Source: Peteryoungia rhizophila (GTDB taxonomy: Bacteria > Pseudomonadota > Alphaproteobacteria > Rhizobiales > Rhizobiaceae). Taken from it: DNA of 64,000 bases. The notes below the pieces were generated by a model. The model made no database searches and was not told where the DNA came from. It saw nothing but the letters and a program-made list of their open reading frames with translations. The DNA is taken from assembly GCF_004912145.1 (NCBI RefSeq), contig NZ_STGT01000002.1:434001-498000 (forward strand), in the 5' to 3' direction. How positions within the stretch are numbered: the stretch's first letter is position 1; each line of letters begins with the position of its first letter. The position numbers and the translations under genes were made by a program. Shown here one piece after another: positions 37,156 through 45,358 of the stretch.

Positions 37156-37779
37156 TCATGACTCTGCCATTTCTGCGCGGATCAGCCCGCGCAGGGAATT
37201 GCCGACGAAGAGTTTGCGGTGGCGCAGGTCGTCTAGTTTCAGGACTTCACCTCTGGCACGCCGTTCGCGGATCAGTTCGGCGCGCAAGACGCCTGGCAGC
37301 AGGCCGCTGGTCAGCGGCGGGGTGAGCAGCATGCCGTCGGCTGCTTCGGCGAAGAGGTTGGTGATCGTGCCCTCGCAGACCTCGCCGCGCTCGTTGAGCA
37401 GGATCACTTCGTCGGCCTCGTCCTTGGAAAACTCGGCGCGCGCCGCTTCGTAGGGTTCGCGGCGGGTGGTCTTGTGGCGGAAGAGGCTGTCTTCGGATTG
37501 CAGGCGCGTCTTTGCGACCTTCAGCCGCCAGACAGTCTCTTCCGGCTGAGGCTCGAAGGGCGTGGCGCTGACCTCCATCTTGCCGCGGTAGGTCATGACC
37601 AGGCGCACACGCAGAGGTTCGCTGCCGGAGACTTCCTTTTCCAGCTTGCCCTTGGCGTCCTGCGGCTGGCGAAAGCCGAGCGCATCGGCGGAGCGGGCGA
37701 GGCGTCGCAGATGCTGGTCGAGCCGCAGAAAGCCTGCGTCCGGTTGCCAGCGTAGCGTCTCGATCAGCGAGAAATCCAT
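37156..37779 (-). CDS. pabC: Aminodeoxychorismate lyase-like class IV aminotransferase
   Basis: The 207-residue protein is a class IV PLP enzyme with SLIETLRWQPDAGFLRLDQH at the start, the Schiff-base lysine in FRHKTTRREPYEAAR, VILLNERGEVCEGTITNLF and TSGLLPGVLRAELI. It would release pyruvate from 4-amino-4-deoxychorismate to give 4-aminobenzoate for folate. At 207 residues it is shorter than E. coli PabC. It overlaps the 3' end of pabB by 16 bp, which supports the assignment. Confidence 0.78.
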   Translation of the reverse strand: MDFSLIETLRWQPDAGFLRLDQHLRRLARSADALGFRQPQDAKGKLEKEVSGSEPLRVRLVMTYRGKMEVSATPFEPQPEETVWRLKVAKTRLQSEDSLFRHKTTRREPYEAARAEFSKDEADEVILLNERGEVCEGTITNLFAEAADGMLLTPPLTSGLLPGVLRAELIRERRARGEVLKLDDLRHRKLFVGNSLRGLIRAEMAES

Positions 37780-38927
37780 TGATCACCCAGGGCAAAGCGC
37801 GCCTTCAAGAGGCATTCTTCGTATTCGGCCTCGGCCTTCGAATCGTAGACGATGCCGCCGCCGACATTGAAGATGGCACGACCCTCGTTGAAAAGGGAGA
37901 TCGTGCGGATGGCAACCGAAAACCGCATGGGGCCAGCAGGGTCGCACCAGCCGATCGCGCCGCAATAGACGTCGCGCGGACCGGCTTCCAGCTCGTGCAG
38001 GATGCGCATGGCCCACATTTTCGGGGCGCCGGTGACGGAGCCGCAGGGGAAGAGCGCTGCCATGATCTGGGGGAGGCCGATGTCGGGCGAGAGTTTTGCC
38101 CTGACATAGCTCACCATCTGGTGGACCGTGGGATAGGTCTCGATGGCAAAGAGTTTCGGCACGGAGAGCGTGCCGACTTCAGTGATGACGGAGACATCGT
38201 TTCGCAAGAGATCGACGATCATGCGGTTTTCGGCCTGCGTCTTCTCGTCGGAGAGCATGGCGGCGATGATCGCTTCATCTTCTTTCGGAGAGGCGCCTCG
38301 GGGTGCCGTGCCTTTCATCGGGCGGGTCTCTATCCAGCCGTCGTTATCCACGGAGAAGAAGAGTTCGGGTGAACGCGACAGGATTATGGGGCCGGTGCCG
38401 TAGTCGATGAGTGCACCGTAGTGCACGGGCTGGCGACCGACGAGTGACCAGAAGGCGGCGCGGGGATCGCCGTCCCAACGGGCCTCGATCGGCATGGTAA
38501 GGTTGGCCTGATAGCAGTCGCCCTTGTGCAGGTGAGCGTGTAGCCGGTCGAAGCGGCTACGATAGGCATCGAAGTCCCAGCCGGCTTTGGGCTCAGTGAG
38601 CATGGGGGCGTTCGGGATGTTCGAGGGCGCCGCCGCCAGCGGGTGTTCGGCTGATGCGGGGGCGGCGAAGACCCCCATAGCGATGAGTGGGGTTTCCCGC
38701 CCGTCTTCCACCAGCGGACGCAGCTTCGGCTCAAAGACGAAGCCCGCTTCATAGGACAGATAACCCGCCAGCCATTTGCCGGCTTTCCGGTGCGCTTCCA
38801 GCTTGGCGAGCGCAGGCTCGACCTCGTCCGCCGTCCGGGCGACGACGAGCGTCTCCGGTTCGGCAAAGACGAGGCTCGTCCCCGCGCGGTCGTCGCGGAA
38901 GAGCGCATAGGGCGCGTGGTCACGCAT
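37764..38927 (-). CDS. pabB: Aminodeoxychorismate synthase component I
   Basis: The 387-residue chorismate-binding enzyme has the anthranilate-synthase component I N-terminus (WLAGYLSYEAGFVFEPKL), KGDCYQANLTMPIEARW, the active-site motif ETRPMKGTAPRG, IVDLLRNDVSVI and FPCGSVTGAPKMWAM. It converts chorismate and ammonia to aminodeoxychorismate for folate synthesis. The glutaminase subunit PabA is not encoded here and must come from elsewhere. pabC overlaps its end. Confidence 0.9.
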   Translation of the reverse strand: MRDHAPYALFRDDRAGTSLVFAEPETLVVARTADEVEPALAKLEAHRKAGKWLAGYLSYEAGFVFEPKLRPLVEDGRETPLIAMGVFAAPASAEHPLAAAPSNIPNAPMLTEPKAGWDFDAYRSRFDRLHAHLHKGDCYQANLTMPIEARWDGDPRAAFWSLVGRQPVHYGALIDYGTGPIILSRSPELFFSVDNDGWIETRPMKGTAPRGASPKEDEAIIAAMLSDEKTQAENRMIVDLLRNDVSVITEVGTLSVPKLFAIETYPTVHQMVSYVRAKLSPDIGLPQIMAALFPCGSVTGAPKMWAMRILHELEAGPRDVYCGAIGWCDPAGPMRFSVAIRTISLFNEGRAIFNVGGGIVYDSKAEAEYEECLLKARFALGDQWISR

Positions 38928-38947
38928 GGGATATCGGCGGCTCCGGT

Positions 38948-40798
38948 TCAGGCTGCCTTATCTAGCGCTTCCAACTCGTCGATCAGCCCCTCGATCATCG
39001 ACAGACCCTTGGCCCAGAACGACGGATCGGTCGCATCCAGCCCGAACGGAGCCAGAAGCTCCGAATGGTGCTTGGTGCCGCCAGCCTTCAGGAGCTCGAA
39101 ATACTTGTCCTGGAAGCCCTGGTCGGCGTTCTGGTAGACGGCATAGAGCGAGTTCACCAGGCAGTCGCCGAAGGCATAGGCATAGACGTAGAAGGGCGAG
39201 TGGATGAAGTGGGGGATATAGGCCCACCAGGTCTCGTAGCCCTCCGAAATCTTGATCGCCGGGCCCAGGCTCTCTTCCTGGACCGAAAGCCAGAGTTCCC
39301 CGATCTTCTCTGCCGTCAGTTCGCCTTCCTTGCGGGCGGCGTGGATCTTGCGCTCGAACTGGTAGAAGGCGATCTGTCGCACGACCGTGTTGATCATGTC
39401 CTCGACCTTCTGGGCGAGCATGGCCTTGCGTTCGCGGCTGTCGGTCGTCTTGTCGAGAAGCGCGCGGAAGGTCAGCATTTCGCCGAAGACGGATGCGGTT
39501 TCGGCGAGCGTCAGCGGCGTCTGGCACATCAAAGCACCCTGGCCGCCGGCCAGAACCTGGTGCACGCCGTGGCCGAGTTCATGGGCGAGCGTCATCACGT
39601 CGCGCGGCTTGCCGAGATAGTTCACCAGGACGTAAGGGTGGGCCGACGGCACGGTCGGGTGTGCAAAGGCGCCCGGGGCCTTGCCGGGGCGGGCAGGCGC
39701 ATCGATCCAGCCGCCGTCGAAGAAGCGGCCGGCGATCTCGGCCATTTCGGGCGAGAAGCCGCCATAGGCCGAAAGCACCATGTCCTTGGCTTCATCCCAG
39801 GGGATCAGACGGTCGGGTGTTTCGGCGAGTGGGGCGTTGCGGTCCCAGAAATTCATCTGGTCCATGCCGAGCCATTTCGCCTTCATCTTGTAATAGCGAT
39901 GCGACAGGCGCGGATAGGCTTCGCGTACGGCTTCGGCCAGCGCATCGACCACCTCGCGTTCGACGCGGTTGGCCAGATGCCGGCTATCAGCGATGTCCTC
40001 GAAGCCGCGCCAGCGGTCGGAGATATCCTTGTCCTTGGCGAGCGTGTTGGTCACCAAAGTGAAGATGCGGATATTGTCCTTGAAGGTCTTCGACAGGGCC
40101 TCGGCCGCCTGCTTGCGTTTTGCCGGATCTGCATCCTGCAGAAGCGTCAGCGTCGGCTCGAGCGGCATCTCTTCGTCGCCGATCTTGAAGCGCAGCGAGG
40201 CGAGCGTCTCGTCGAACAGGCGGTTGAAGGCAGCAGCTCCCGTCTGGGACTTTTCGAGGAACAGCTGCTCGATCCGGTCGTCGAGCTGGAAGGGCTTGTC
40301 CTTGCGCAGGTCAACAATCCAGGGGCGGAAATGGCCAAGCGCCGGATCGCGGTCCATGGCGGCGTCGACCGCATCGTCCGGCAAACGGTTCAGTTCCAGC
40401 GGGAAGAAGAGGAGGCGGGACGACATGTCGGTGAGCTTGGCCTGGATATCGCCAAAGAACTTGCCATTCGCCGGGTTCGTCATGTCGGAATAATAGGTGA
40501 GACCCGCGTAGGAAGCGATGCGGCCGAGTAGGTCTTCCAGCGCATCCATTTCCGTCAGAGCCTTGGCCAACGATGCATCGCCAACGGTTTCGAGTGCTTC
40601 TGCCAGCTTGCCTTTCCACCTGGTTTCGAAGGCGAGGGCGTCCGAGCCTGCCTTCTCGACCGCGCCGAGGAACTCTGCCGAGGTCTGGCCCGGATAGAGA
40701 TCGTCCAGCTTCCAAAGCGGCAGGTCGCCGAGATTGTGGTCCCTGTTCGCGGAGGTCTGGGGCGCGGGGCTCGAGACCGGGCGGCGGTCGATCATCAT
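38948..40798 (-). CDS. pepF: M3-family oligoendopeptidase F
   Basis: The 616-residue zinc metallopeptidase has an N-terminal PepF/M3 domain (ASYAGLTYYSDMTNPANGKF) and the catalytic domain with VMTLAHELGHGVHQVLAG, where the two histidines and first glutamate of HELGH act, and the third zinc ligand Glu in LAETASVFGEML. It degrades oligopeptides of about 7-17 residues in the cytoplasm. The gene has no close partner; pabB follows after 20 bp on the same strand. Confidence 0.94.
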   Translation of the reverse strand: MMIDRRPVSSPAPQTSANRDHNLGDLPLWKLDDLYPGQTSAEFLGAVEKAGSDALAFETRWKGKLAEALETVGDASLAKALTEMDALEDLLGRIASYAGLTYYSDMTNPANGKFFGDIQAKLTDMSSRLLFFPLELNRLPDDAVDAAMDRDPALGHFRPWIVDLRKDKPFQLDDRIEQLFLEKSQTGAAAFNRLFDETLASLRFKIGDEEMPLEPTLTLLQDADPAKRKQAAEALSKTFKDNIRIFTLVTNTLAKDKDISDRWRGFEDIADSRHLANRVEREVVDALAEAVREAYPRLSHRYYKMKAKWLGMDQMNFWDRNAPLAETPDRLIPWDEAKDMVLSAYGGFSPEMAEIAGRFFDGGWIDAPARPGKAPGAFAHPTVPSAHPYVLVNYLGKPRDVMTLAHELGHGVHQVLAGGQGALMCQTPLTLAETASVFGEMLTFRALLDKTTDSRERKAMLAQKVEDMINTVVRQIAFYQFERKIHAARKEGELTAEKIGELWLSVQEESLGPAIKISEGYETWWAYIPHFIHSPFYVYAYAFGDCLVNSLYAVYQNADQGFQDKYFELLKAGGTKHHSELLAPFGLDATDPSFWAKGLSMIEGLIDELEALDKAA

Positions 40799-41018
40799 GG
40801 CGATGTCCTTTCTCTCGTTCGTTCCGGAGATGTAGTCAGTCGTCCGTCAATGGGCAAGCAGCGGCTTGTACCAGCGTGATGCGACTTTATTCCGCACGGA
40901 AGGGGGCTGTCTGTGGATTGTGCCATAAACGGTTAAGGACCGTTAAAATGCTAGGCTTTCTTCCAAGAACATCTTCAGGCCTTTCTGGCAGGGTCACCGC
41001 GATAACCCAGGAGCGCAA

Positions 41019-42566
41019 ATGCGCCAAAACAGCCTCGGGGAGCGCAAGTTGACTGCACAGATTCTACTCATCGATGAAGATGCCGCCGAGCGCCGCAGCA
41101 TGAAGGCTGCGATAGAAGCGCACGGCCACACGGTCCATCTCGCAGATACGGTGCATGCCGGTATCGAGCTTTTCCGCCGGCATGGCGATACGATCGGTCT
41201 GGTTCTGATCGACGCGGGGTCTACGGACGGGCTAGACCCGACGGTGATCCCTCTGCTCGGGCAGATCAATCCGGCCGTGCCCGTGATCGTCGGCACGGCG
41301 GAGGGGGCGACGGAAACGGCGCTCAACGCCGTTCGCGCAGGCGCCTTCGACTTTCTCGTCAAGCCGATCACCCAGGAACGTCTGATCGGTGCGATCGAAT
41401 CCGCGCTCAAGATCCACCGTACCAGCCTGCAGGGCCGCACCCCGCGTCGGGCCCGCAGCGGCTCCGTTAGTTTCTCGGATGTGGTCGCTGCCAGTGCCGC
41501 CATGTCGCGGGTGGTCGAACTCGGTCGTCGGGCGGCGCAATCTATGATCCCCGTCATGCTCGAAGGCGAGGCCGGCGTCGGCAAGGAACTCGTCGCGCGT
41601 GCGATCCATGCCGCCAGCGATCGCTCGGCGCGTCCCTTCGTGCCGGTCAACTGCAATGCGATCTCGCCCAGCCTGATCGAAGAAGTCCTGTTCGGAAACG
41701 AGCAGCTGCCGGGCAAGGTCATGGAGGCCGATGGCGGCACTCTCTTCATAGAGGAAATCAGCGAACTGCCGCCCGCCGGGCAGAGCCGCGTGCTCGAGAT
41801 CGCCCAGACGGGCGAGATCCATCGCGGCGCGCAGCAGCGGCCGGCAAAAGCCAATGTTCGGCTGATCCTCGCGACCAACAAGGATCTCATCGAAGAGGTC
41901 AAGGCCGGGCGTTTCCGCGAAGATCTCTATTATCGGCTGAACGTGTTCCCGATTACCATTGCCTCCCTGCGCCGCCGCAAGGAAGACATTCCGCACCTGA
42001 TACGCGCCTTCGTCGAGCGCTTCTCGCTGGAGCAGCGCCTGCCGCGTACGCTTCAAGTCGATCCCTCGGCACTGGCGCTCCTCACCTCCTTCGACTGGCC
42101 GGGCAACACGCGTCAGCTCGAAAACGCCATCTTCCGCGCTGTCGTGCTTGCCGACGGAACGAGCCTCAGGGAGCGAGACTTCCCCCAGATCGCTGCCCAG
42201 GTGAACAGCCACCGCGGCAGTGCAATCGGAATCGATCAGCACCCGGCCGTGCCGGAGCAGAGCCCGATCGCCAAGGTTCAGGCTGCTTTGGCTGAACGTG
42301 CGGCCGCCTTCTCCGGCAGCTACTCGGCTCCATCCACAGGTTTTGGTGGCGCGGCCCAGGGCAATGTCATCGTCAGCACCGACGAAGCCGGCAATGTGCG
42401 CAAGCTGGCCGAAATCGAGGAGGAGCTGATCCGCTTCGCGCTGAAATTCTACCGTGGCCAGATGAGCCAGGTGGCGCGCAAGCTTGGAATCGGCCGCTCG
42501 ACGCTCTACCGCAAGCTGAAAGACTATGGAATCGACCCCGACGACCCGCAAAGGGATGCCGCTTGA
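41019..42566 (+). CDS. Receiver-AAA+-Fis regulator of the NtrC type without GAFTGA loop
   Basis: The 515-residue protein has a receiver domain (ILLIDEDAAERRSMKAAIE, LIDAGSTDG, FDFLVKP), an AAA+ domain from about residue 150 and a C-terminal Fis helix-turn-helix (MSQVARKLGIGRSTLYRKL). Walker A is GEAGVGKE; Walker B is GGTLFIEEI, with Asp replaced by Glu; the arginine-finger region RFREDLYYRLNVF is intact. Between ELLFG-type VLFGNEQ and MEADGG the GAFTGA loop that touches sigma-54 is absent, so it is unlikely to activate sigma-54 promoters. AGGAGCGCAA precedes the ATG; a TTG at 41049 with GGGGAG is an alternative start. Confidence 0.88.
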   Translation: MRQNSLGERKLTAQILLIDEDAAERRSMKAAIEAHGHTVHLADTVHAGIELFRRHGDTIGLVLIDAGSTDGLDPTVIPLLGQINPAVPVIVGTAEGATETALNAVRAGAFDFLVKPITQERLIGAIESALKIHRTSLQGRTPRRARSGSVSFSDVVAASAAMSRVVELGRRAAQSMIPVMLEGEAGVGKELVARAIHAASDRSARPFVPVNCNAISPSLIEEVLFGNEQLPGKVMEADGGTLFIEEISELPPAGQSRVLEIAQTGEIHRGAQQRPAKANVRLILATNKDLIEEVKAGRFREDLYYRLNVFPITIASLRRRKEDIPHLIRAFVERFSLEQRLPRTLQVDPSALALLTSFDWPGNTRQLENAIFRAVVLADGTSLRERDFPQIAAQVNSHRGSAIGIDQHPAVPEQSPIAKVQAALAERAAAFSGSYSAPSTGFGGAAQGNVIVSTDEAGNVRKLAEIEEELIRFALKFYRGQMSQVARKLGIGRSTLYRKLKDYGIDPDDPQRDAA

Positions 42567-42594
42567 TCTGCCTCAATCGTCCCTGTTAACTCTG

Positions 42595-42616
42595 GGGTAA
42601 GCTTAATCGCTTACCC
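42595..42616. promoter_or_regulatory. 8-bp inverted repeat between the regulator and DUF882 genes
   Basis: GGGTAAGC (42595-42602) and GCTTACCC (42609-42616) flank TTAATC. No T tract follows, so it may be an operator for the DUF882 gene, or a weak stem ending the regulator mRNA. Confidence 0.35.
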
Positions 42617-42701
42617 AAGGGCTAAGCATTTGTTAGTCAAGCGTTCACTATAAATGGACGGCTTGTGCGGATGTGGCAAATTTGCCATGGTATGACCGCA
42701 T

Positions 42702-44594
42702 TTGACGTTCATTCGAATGGCATGGGACGTAGTCTTTCGGACGGGGATTGCATTGCAGGCATCGCAGGATATCAACGCGCTCCATACGCAAAGCGGGCGC
42801 AAAACCCGGCTTGCGTCTGCGCAGTTGGCAGCGCGGCTGCTGGTTTCGCTGTTCGCCGTACTTCTGATGGGGCTCGGTGGCCTTCTCGGGAGTGCCGGAG
42901 TGGCGAGCGCTGAGAGCCGCACGCTCAACATCGAATTCGTGCACACCGGCGAGCGCGCCTCGATCACTTTCAAGCGCAATGGCCGCTACGACCCCAAGGG
43001 TTTGAAGCAGCTCAACTACATTCTCCGCGACTGGCGCCGCAACGAGCCGACGAAGATGGACCCGCGCCTCTTCGACCTCGTCTGGGAGGTTTATCGCCAA
43101 TCCCGCGCCAAGGGCTATATCAAGGTCGTCTCCGCCTATCGTTCTCCGGCCACGAACTCGATGCTGCGTTCGCGCTCGAAGGGTGTCGCCAAGGAAAGCC
43201 AGCATATGCGCGGCACGGCGATGGACTTCTACATTCCAGGTGTGGCGCTCAAGACGCTGCGCGAACTCGGCGTGAAGATGCAGGCCGGCGGCGTCGGTTA
43301 TTATCCGAAATCCGGTTCGCCCTTCGTGCACATGGACGTTGCCGGCGTGCGCGCCTGGCCACGCATGAACCGTCAGGACCTCGCGCGTCTCTTCCCGGAC
43401 GGCAAGACCGTCCACATTCCTTCCGACGGCAAGCCGCTGCCGGGTTACCAGCAGGCGCTGGCCGAATACAAGCGTCGCGTGGCCTCCGGCAACACGGTCA
43501 TGATCGCCGAGGAAAAGTCCTCGTCGCGTCCGCGCAATTTCCTCGCCATGCTGTTCGGCGGTGGTGACGAAGACGAAGTCGAGGATGTTCCGGAACCCGC
43601 ACAGCGTCCGTCGATCGCTTCGCCGCAGCAGGCTCCTGCCGCGCCGCGCCAGCAGCCCGTGGTCACGGCGTCCGAACCCGTTATGGTCGCTGCCCTTCCG
43701 GGTGTCGATGCTGCGGATGCGCCCGTACCGCAGGCCCGTCCCTCGCTGCGTCCGGCCGACAACAGTCTCGCCGTTGCCCTTTATCAGCCTCCCCGCAACG
43801 CCGCAGAGGATGCCCTTCAGCAGGTCGCGAGCGGCGTTGCGACGCCGGCCTCACAGCCGACGGATGAATTCCCCGATCTCGCTTCGATGACTGTGCCGGT
43901 TCCGACGCTGCTCAATCCGCGGCCGCAGGCCGGTGACGCGGAGCAGGGCGTGATGACCGCTTCGATCGATCCGAATGCGGAAGCAATGCTGCGCGCAGAA
44001 GGAATGGCTGTTCCGGTTCCGACGGCACGGCCGGCGGTCGCAGAAGCACTGCTCGCCACGGCAGAGGCCGAAGCCGAAGCTGAAGTGGATGAGGTCGAGC
44101 AGGCCATACTGTCACCGGAGGCCGCCGCCGCCCTCGAAGACAGCGCAATCCCGGAAATGGCAGCCCCCATTCCGTCGAGCGCACCGACCCAGGCTAACCT
44201 GACGGCTGCACCCGCTCCGAGCCAGAAGCCGGTGGAGGTCGCATCGATCCCGCAGGACGCTTCCGTGGAGGAGGTGACCACACAGTTCGGCGACATGTTC
44301 GACGCACCGTCCGACGCTGCGCCCAATGCCGAAGCGACCATGCCCAAGAAGGGCGGACGCCCCGGCCAGGAAGACGCCGAACGTGCGCACATGGCCATGT
44401 ATGGCGGTACCAAGCTGACCAAGGGCATGATCGAGCAGTGGGCATTGAACCAGGGCAAGTTCGAAGCGGTGACCAAGCCGGTCAAGGCACCCCGCGTCGT
44501 GTCGCGCTCGCTCGTGGCACCGGCAACGGCCATTCCTGATGGATTCCGTCTCGACGCCACGACGATTGATCCGAGCCGCTTCGGGGCTCCCTGA
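42702..44594 (+). CDS. DUF882/YcbK-like cell-wall protein with long acidic tail
   Basis: The 630-residue protein has a hydrophobic N-terminal export segment (RLLVSLFAVLLMGLGGLLG, cleavage after ASA) followed by a DUF882 domain of the peptidase M15 superfamily: YDPKGLKQLNYILRDWRRNE, VVSAYRSPATNSMLR, the zinc motif SQHMRGTAMDFYIPG and FVHMDVAG. This family is related to D,D-/L,D-carboxypeptidases such as MepK. After residue 250 comes about 370 residues of Ala, Pro, Glu and Val-rich low-complexity sequence, then a conserved-looking end (GGTKLTKGMIEQWALNQGKF). It probably acts on peptidoglycan. The start is uncertain: ATG 42702, ATG 42717 or a TTG near 42753. Confidence 0.82.
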   Translation: MTFIRMAWDVVFRTGIALQASQDINALHTQSGRKTRLASAQLAARLLVSLFAVLLMGLGGLLGSAGVASAESRTLNIEFVHTGERASITFKRNGRYDPKGLKQLNYILRDWRRNEPTKMDPRLFDLVWEVYRQSRAKGYIKVVSAYRSPATNSMLRSRSKGVAKESQHMRGTAMDFYIPGVALKTLRELGVKMQAGGVGYYPKSGSPFVHMDVAGVRAWPRMNRQDLARLFPDGKTVHIPSDGKPLPGYQQALAEYKRRVASGNTVMIAEEKSSSRPRNFLAMLFGGGDEDEVEDVPEPAQRPSIASPQQAPAAPRQQPVVTASEPVMVAALPGVDAADAPVPQARPSLRPADNSLAVALYQPPRNAAEDALQQVASGVATPASQPTDEFPDLASMTVPVPTLLNPRPQAGDAEQGVMTASIDPNAEAMLRAEGMAVPVPTARPAVAEALLATAEAEAEAEVDEVEQAILSPEAAAALEDSAIPEMAAPIPSSAPTQANLTAAPAPSQKPVEVASIPQDASVEEVTTQFGDMFDAPSDAAPNAEATMPKKGGRPGQEDAERAHMAMYGGTKLTKGMIEQWALNQGKFEAVTKPVKAPRVVSRSLVAPATAIPDGFRLDATTIDPSRFGAP

Positions 44595-44620
44595 TCTTCA
44601 GCGCCAGTGATTTGCAGACA

Positions 44621-44649
44621 AAAAAACCCGCCGGATCGGCGGGTTTTTT
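44621..44649. terminator. Bidirectional intrinsic terminator between DUF882 and gapR genes
   Basis: CCCGCCG (44627-44633) and CGGCGGG (44637-44643) with a GAT loop are flanked by six A on the left and six T on the right, so it can end both the DUF882 transcript and the convergent gapR transcript. Confidence 0.88.
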
Positions 44650-44669
44650 GTTGGCTTGCGATAAGAGGC

Positions 44670-44936
44670 TCAGCCTTCCGGCGGGCTCTCGATCATGCCC
44701 AGCGCTGCCAGGTAGGTGTCGAGGATCAGGTCCTCTTCCATGCGCTCCTGGTCGTCCTTCTTGCGAAGTGCGATGACCTTCTTGAGGATCTTCGTGTCGA
44801 AGCCCATGGACTTGGCTTCGCCGTAGACATCCTTGATGTCGTCGGCGATGGTCTTCTTTTCTTCTTCCAGGCGCTCGATGCGTTCGACAAAGGCACGGAG
44901 CTGGTCGCGGGCGACGCCGTGGGCGGCATCAGACAT
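44670..44936 (-). CDS. gapR: GapR-like nucleoid-associated protein (DUF2312/UPF0335)
   Basis: The 88-residue protein is almost entirely a coiled coil: [40 protein letters not shown] and [20 protein letters not shown]. This is the GapR family, essential in Caulobacter, whose tetramers clamp overtwisted DNA ahead of replication forks and RNA polymerase and stimulate topoisomerases. I used the ATG at 44936, seven bases after AAGGAG; a TTG two codons upstream is less likely. It is a single-gene unit ending at the shared terminator. Confidence 0.87.
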   Translation of the reverse strand: MSDAAHGVARDQLRAFVERIERLEEEKKTIADDIKDVYGEAKSMGFDTKILKKVIALRKKDDQERMEEDLILDTYLAALGMIESPPEG

Positions 44937-45041
44937 GGGCAATCTCCTTCATTGCAGGGATGGCATTCTCGGGATGGGTTTCGTGGCGATCACGTGCCGC
45001 GAAGCGGCGTCCGCGTCAAGCCCCAAAGCTTGCGGCCGTGA

Positions 45042-45347
45042 TCATTCCTTGGGCCGGTTTTCCTCGAAGGCTTGCTGCTGGTCGCTGCTCGCCTCGCGCT
45101 GATGGACTGCTTTCCACTCGTCATAGGGCATGCCGTACACGATCTCACGGCTTTCGTCCTTGGTGAGGTCGAGACCCTTGTCCTTGGCGGCGTCGAGATA
45201 CCAGTTCGACAGGCAGTTGCGGCAGAAGCCGGCGAGGTTCATCAGATCGATGTTCTGCACATCCGCACGATTGCGAAGGTGCGAGACGAGCCGGCGAAAG
45301 GCCGCTGCTTCGAGTTCGGTCTGCTGGTCCTTGTTCGGGAGCGTCAT
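45042..45347 (-). CDS. DUF1244 family protein
   Basis: The 101-residue soluble protein is mostly helical. It has the family core AAAFRRLVSHLRNRADVQNI, then DLMNLAGFCRNCLSNWY with a CxxC pair and DESREIVYGMPYDEWK. DUF1244 proteins are conserved in alpha- and gammaproteobacteria and have no known function; the CxxC could bind a metal. It lies 12 bp downstream of the second amidohydrolase gene on the same strand, so the two are probably one operon. Confidence 0.85.
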   Translation of the reverse strand: MTLPNKDQQTELEAAAFRRLVSHLRNRADVQNIDLMNLAGFCRNCLSNWYLDAAKDKGLDLTKDESREIVYGMPYDEWKAVHQREASSDQQQAFEENRPKE

Positions 45348-45358
45348 CTCTCTCTCCT

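Noticed and set aside
39065-40531. 488-codon plus-strand open frame opposite pepF
   Set aside because: pepF is a full-length M3 peptidase with its HELGH motif intact; the opposite frame has no domain and mirrors pepF codon positions.
40933-40946. CtrA box upstream of the Fis-type regulator (TTAA...TTAA)
   Set aside because: The two TTAA elements are 6 bp apart rather than the canonical 7, so I do not call it, although the surrounding AACGGT-N5-ACCGTT repeat is real.
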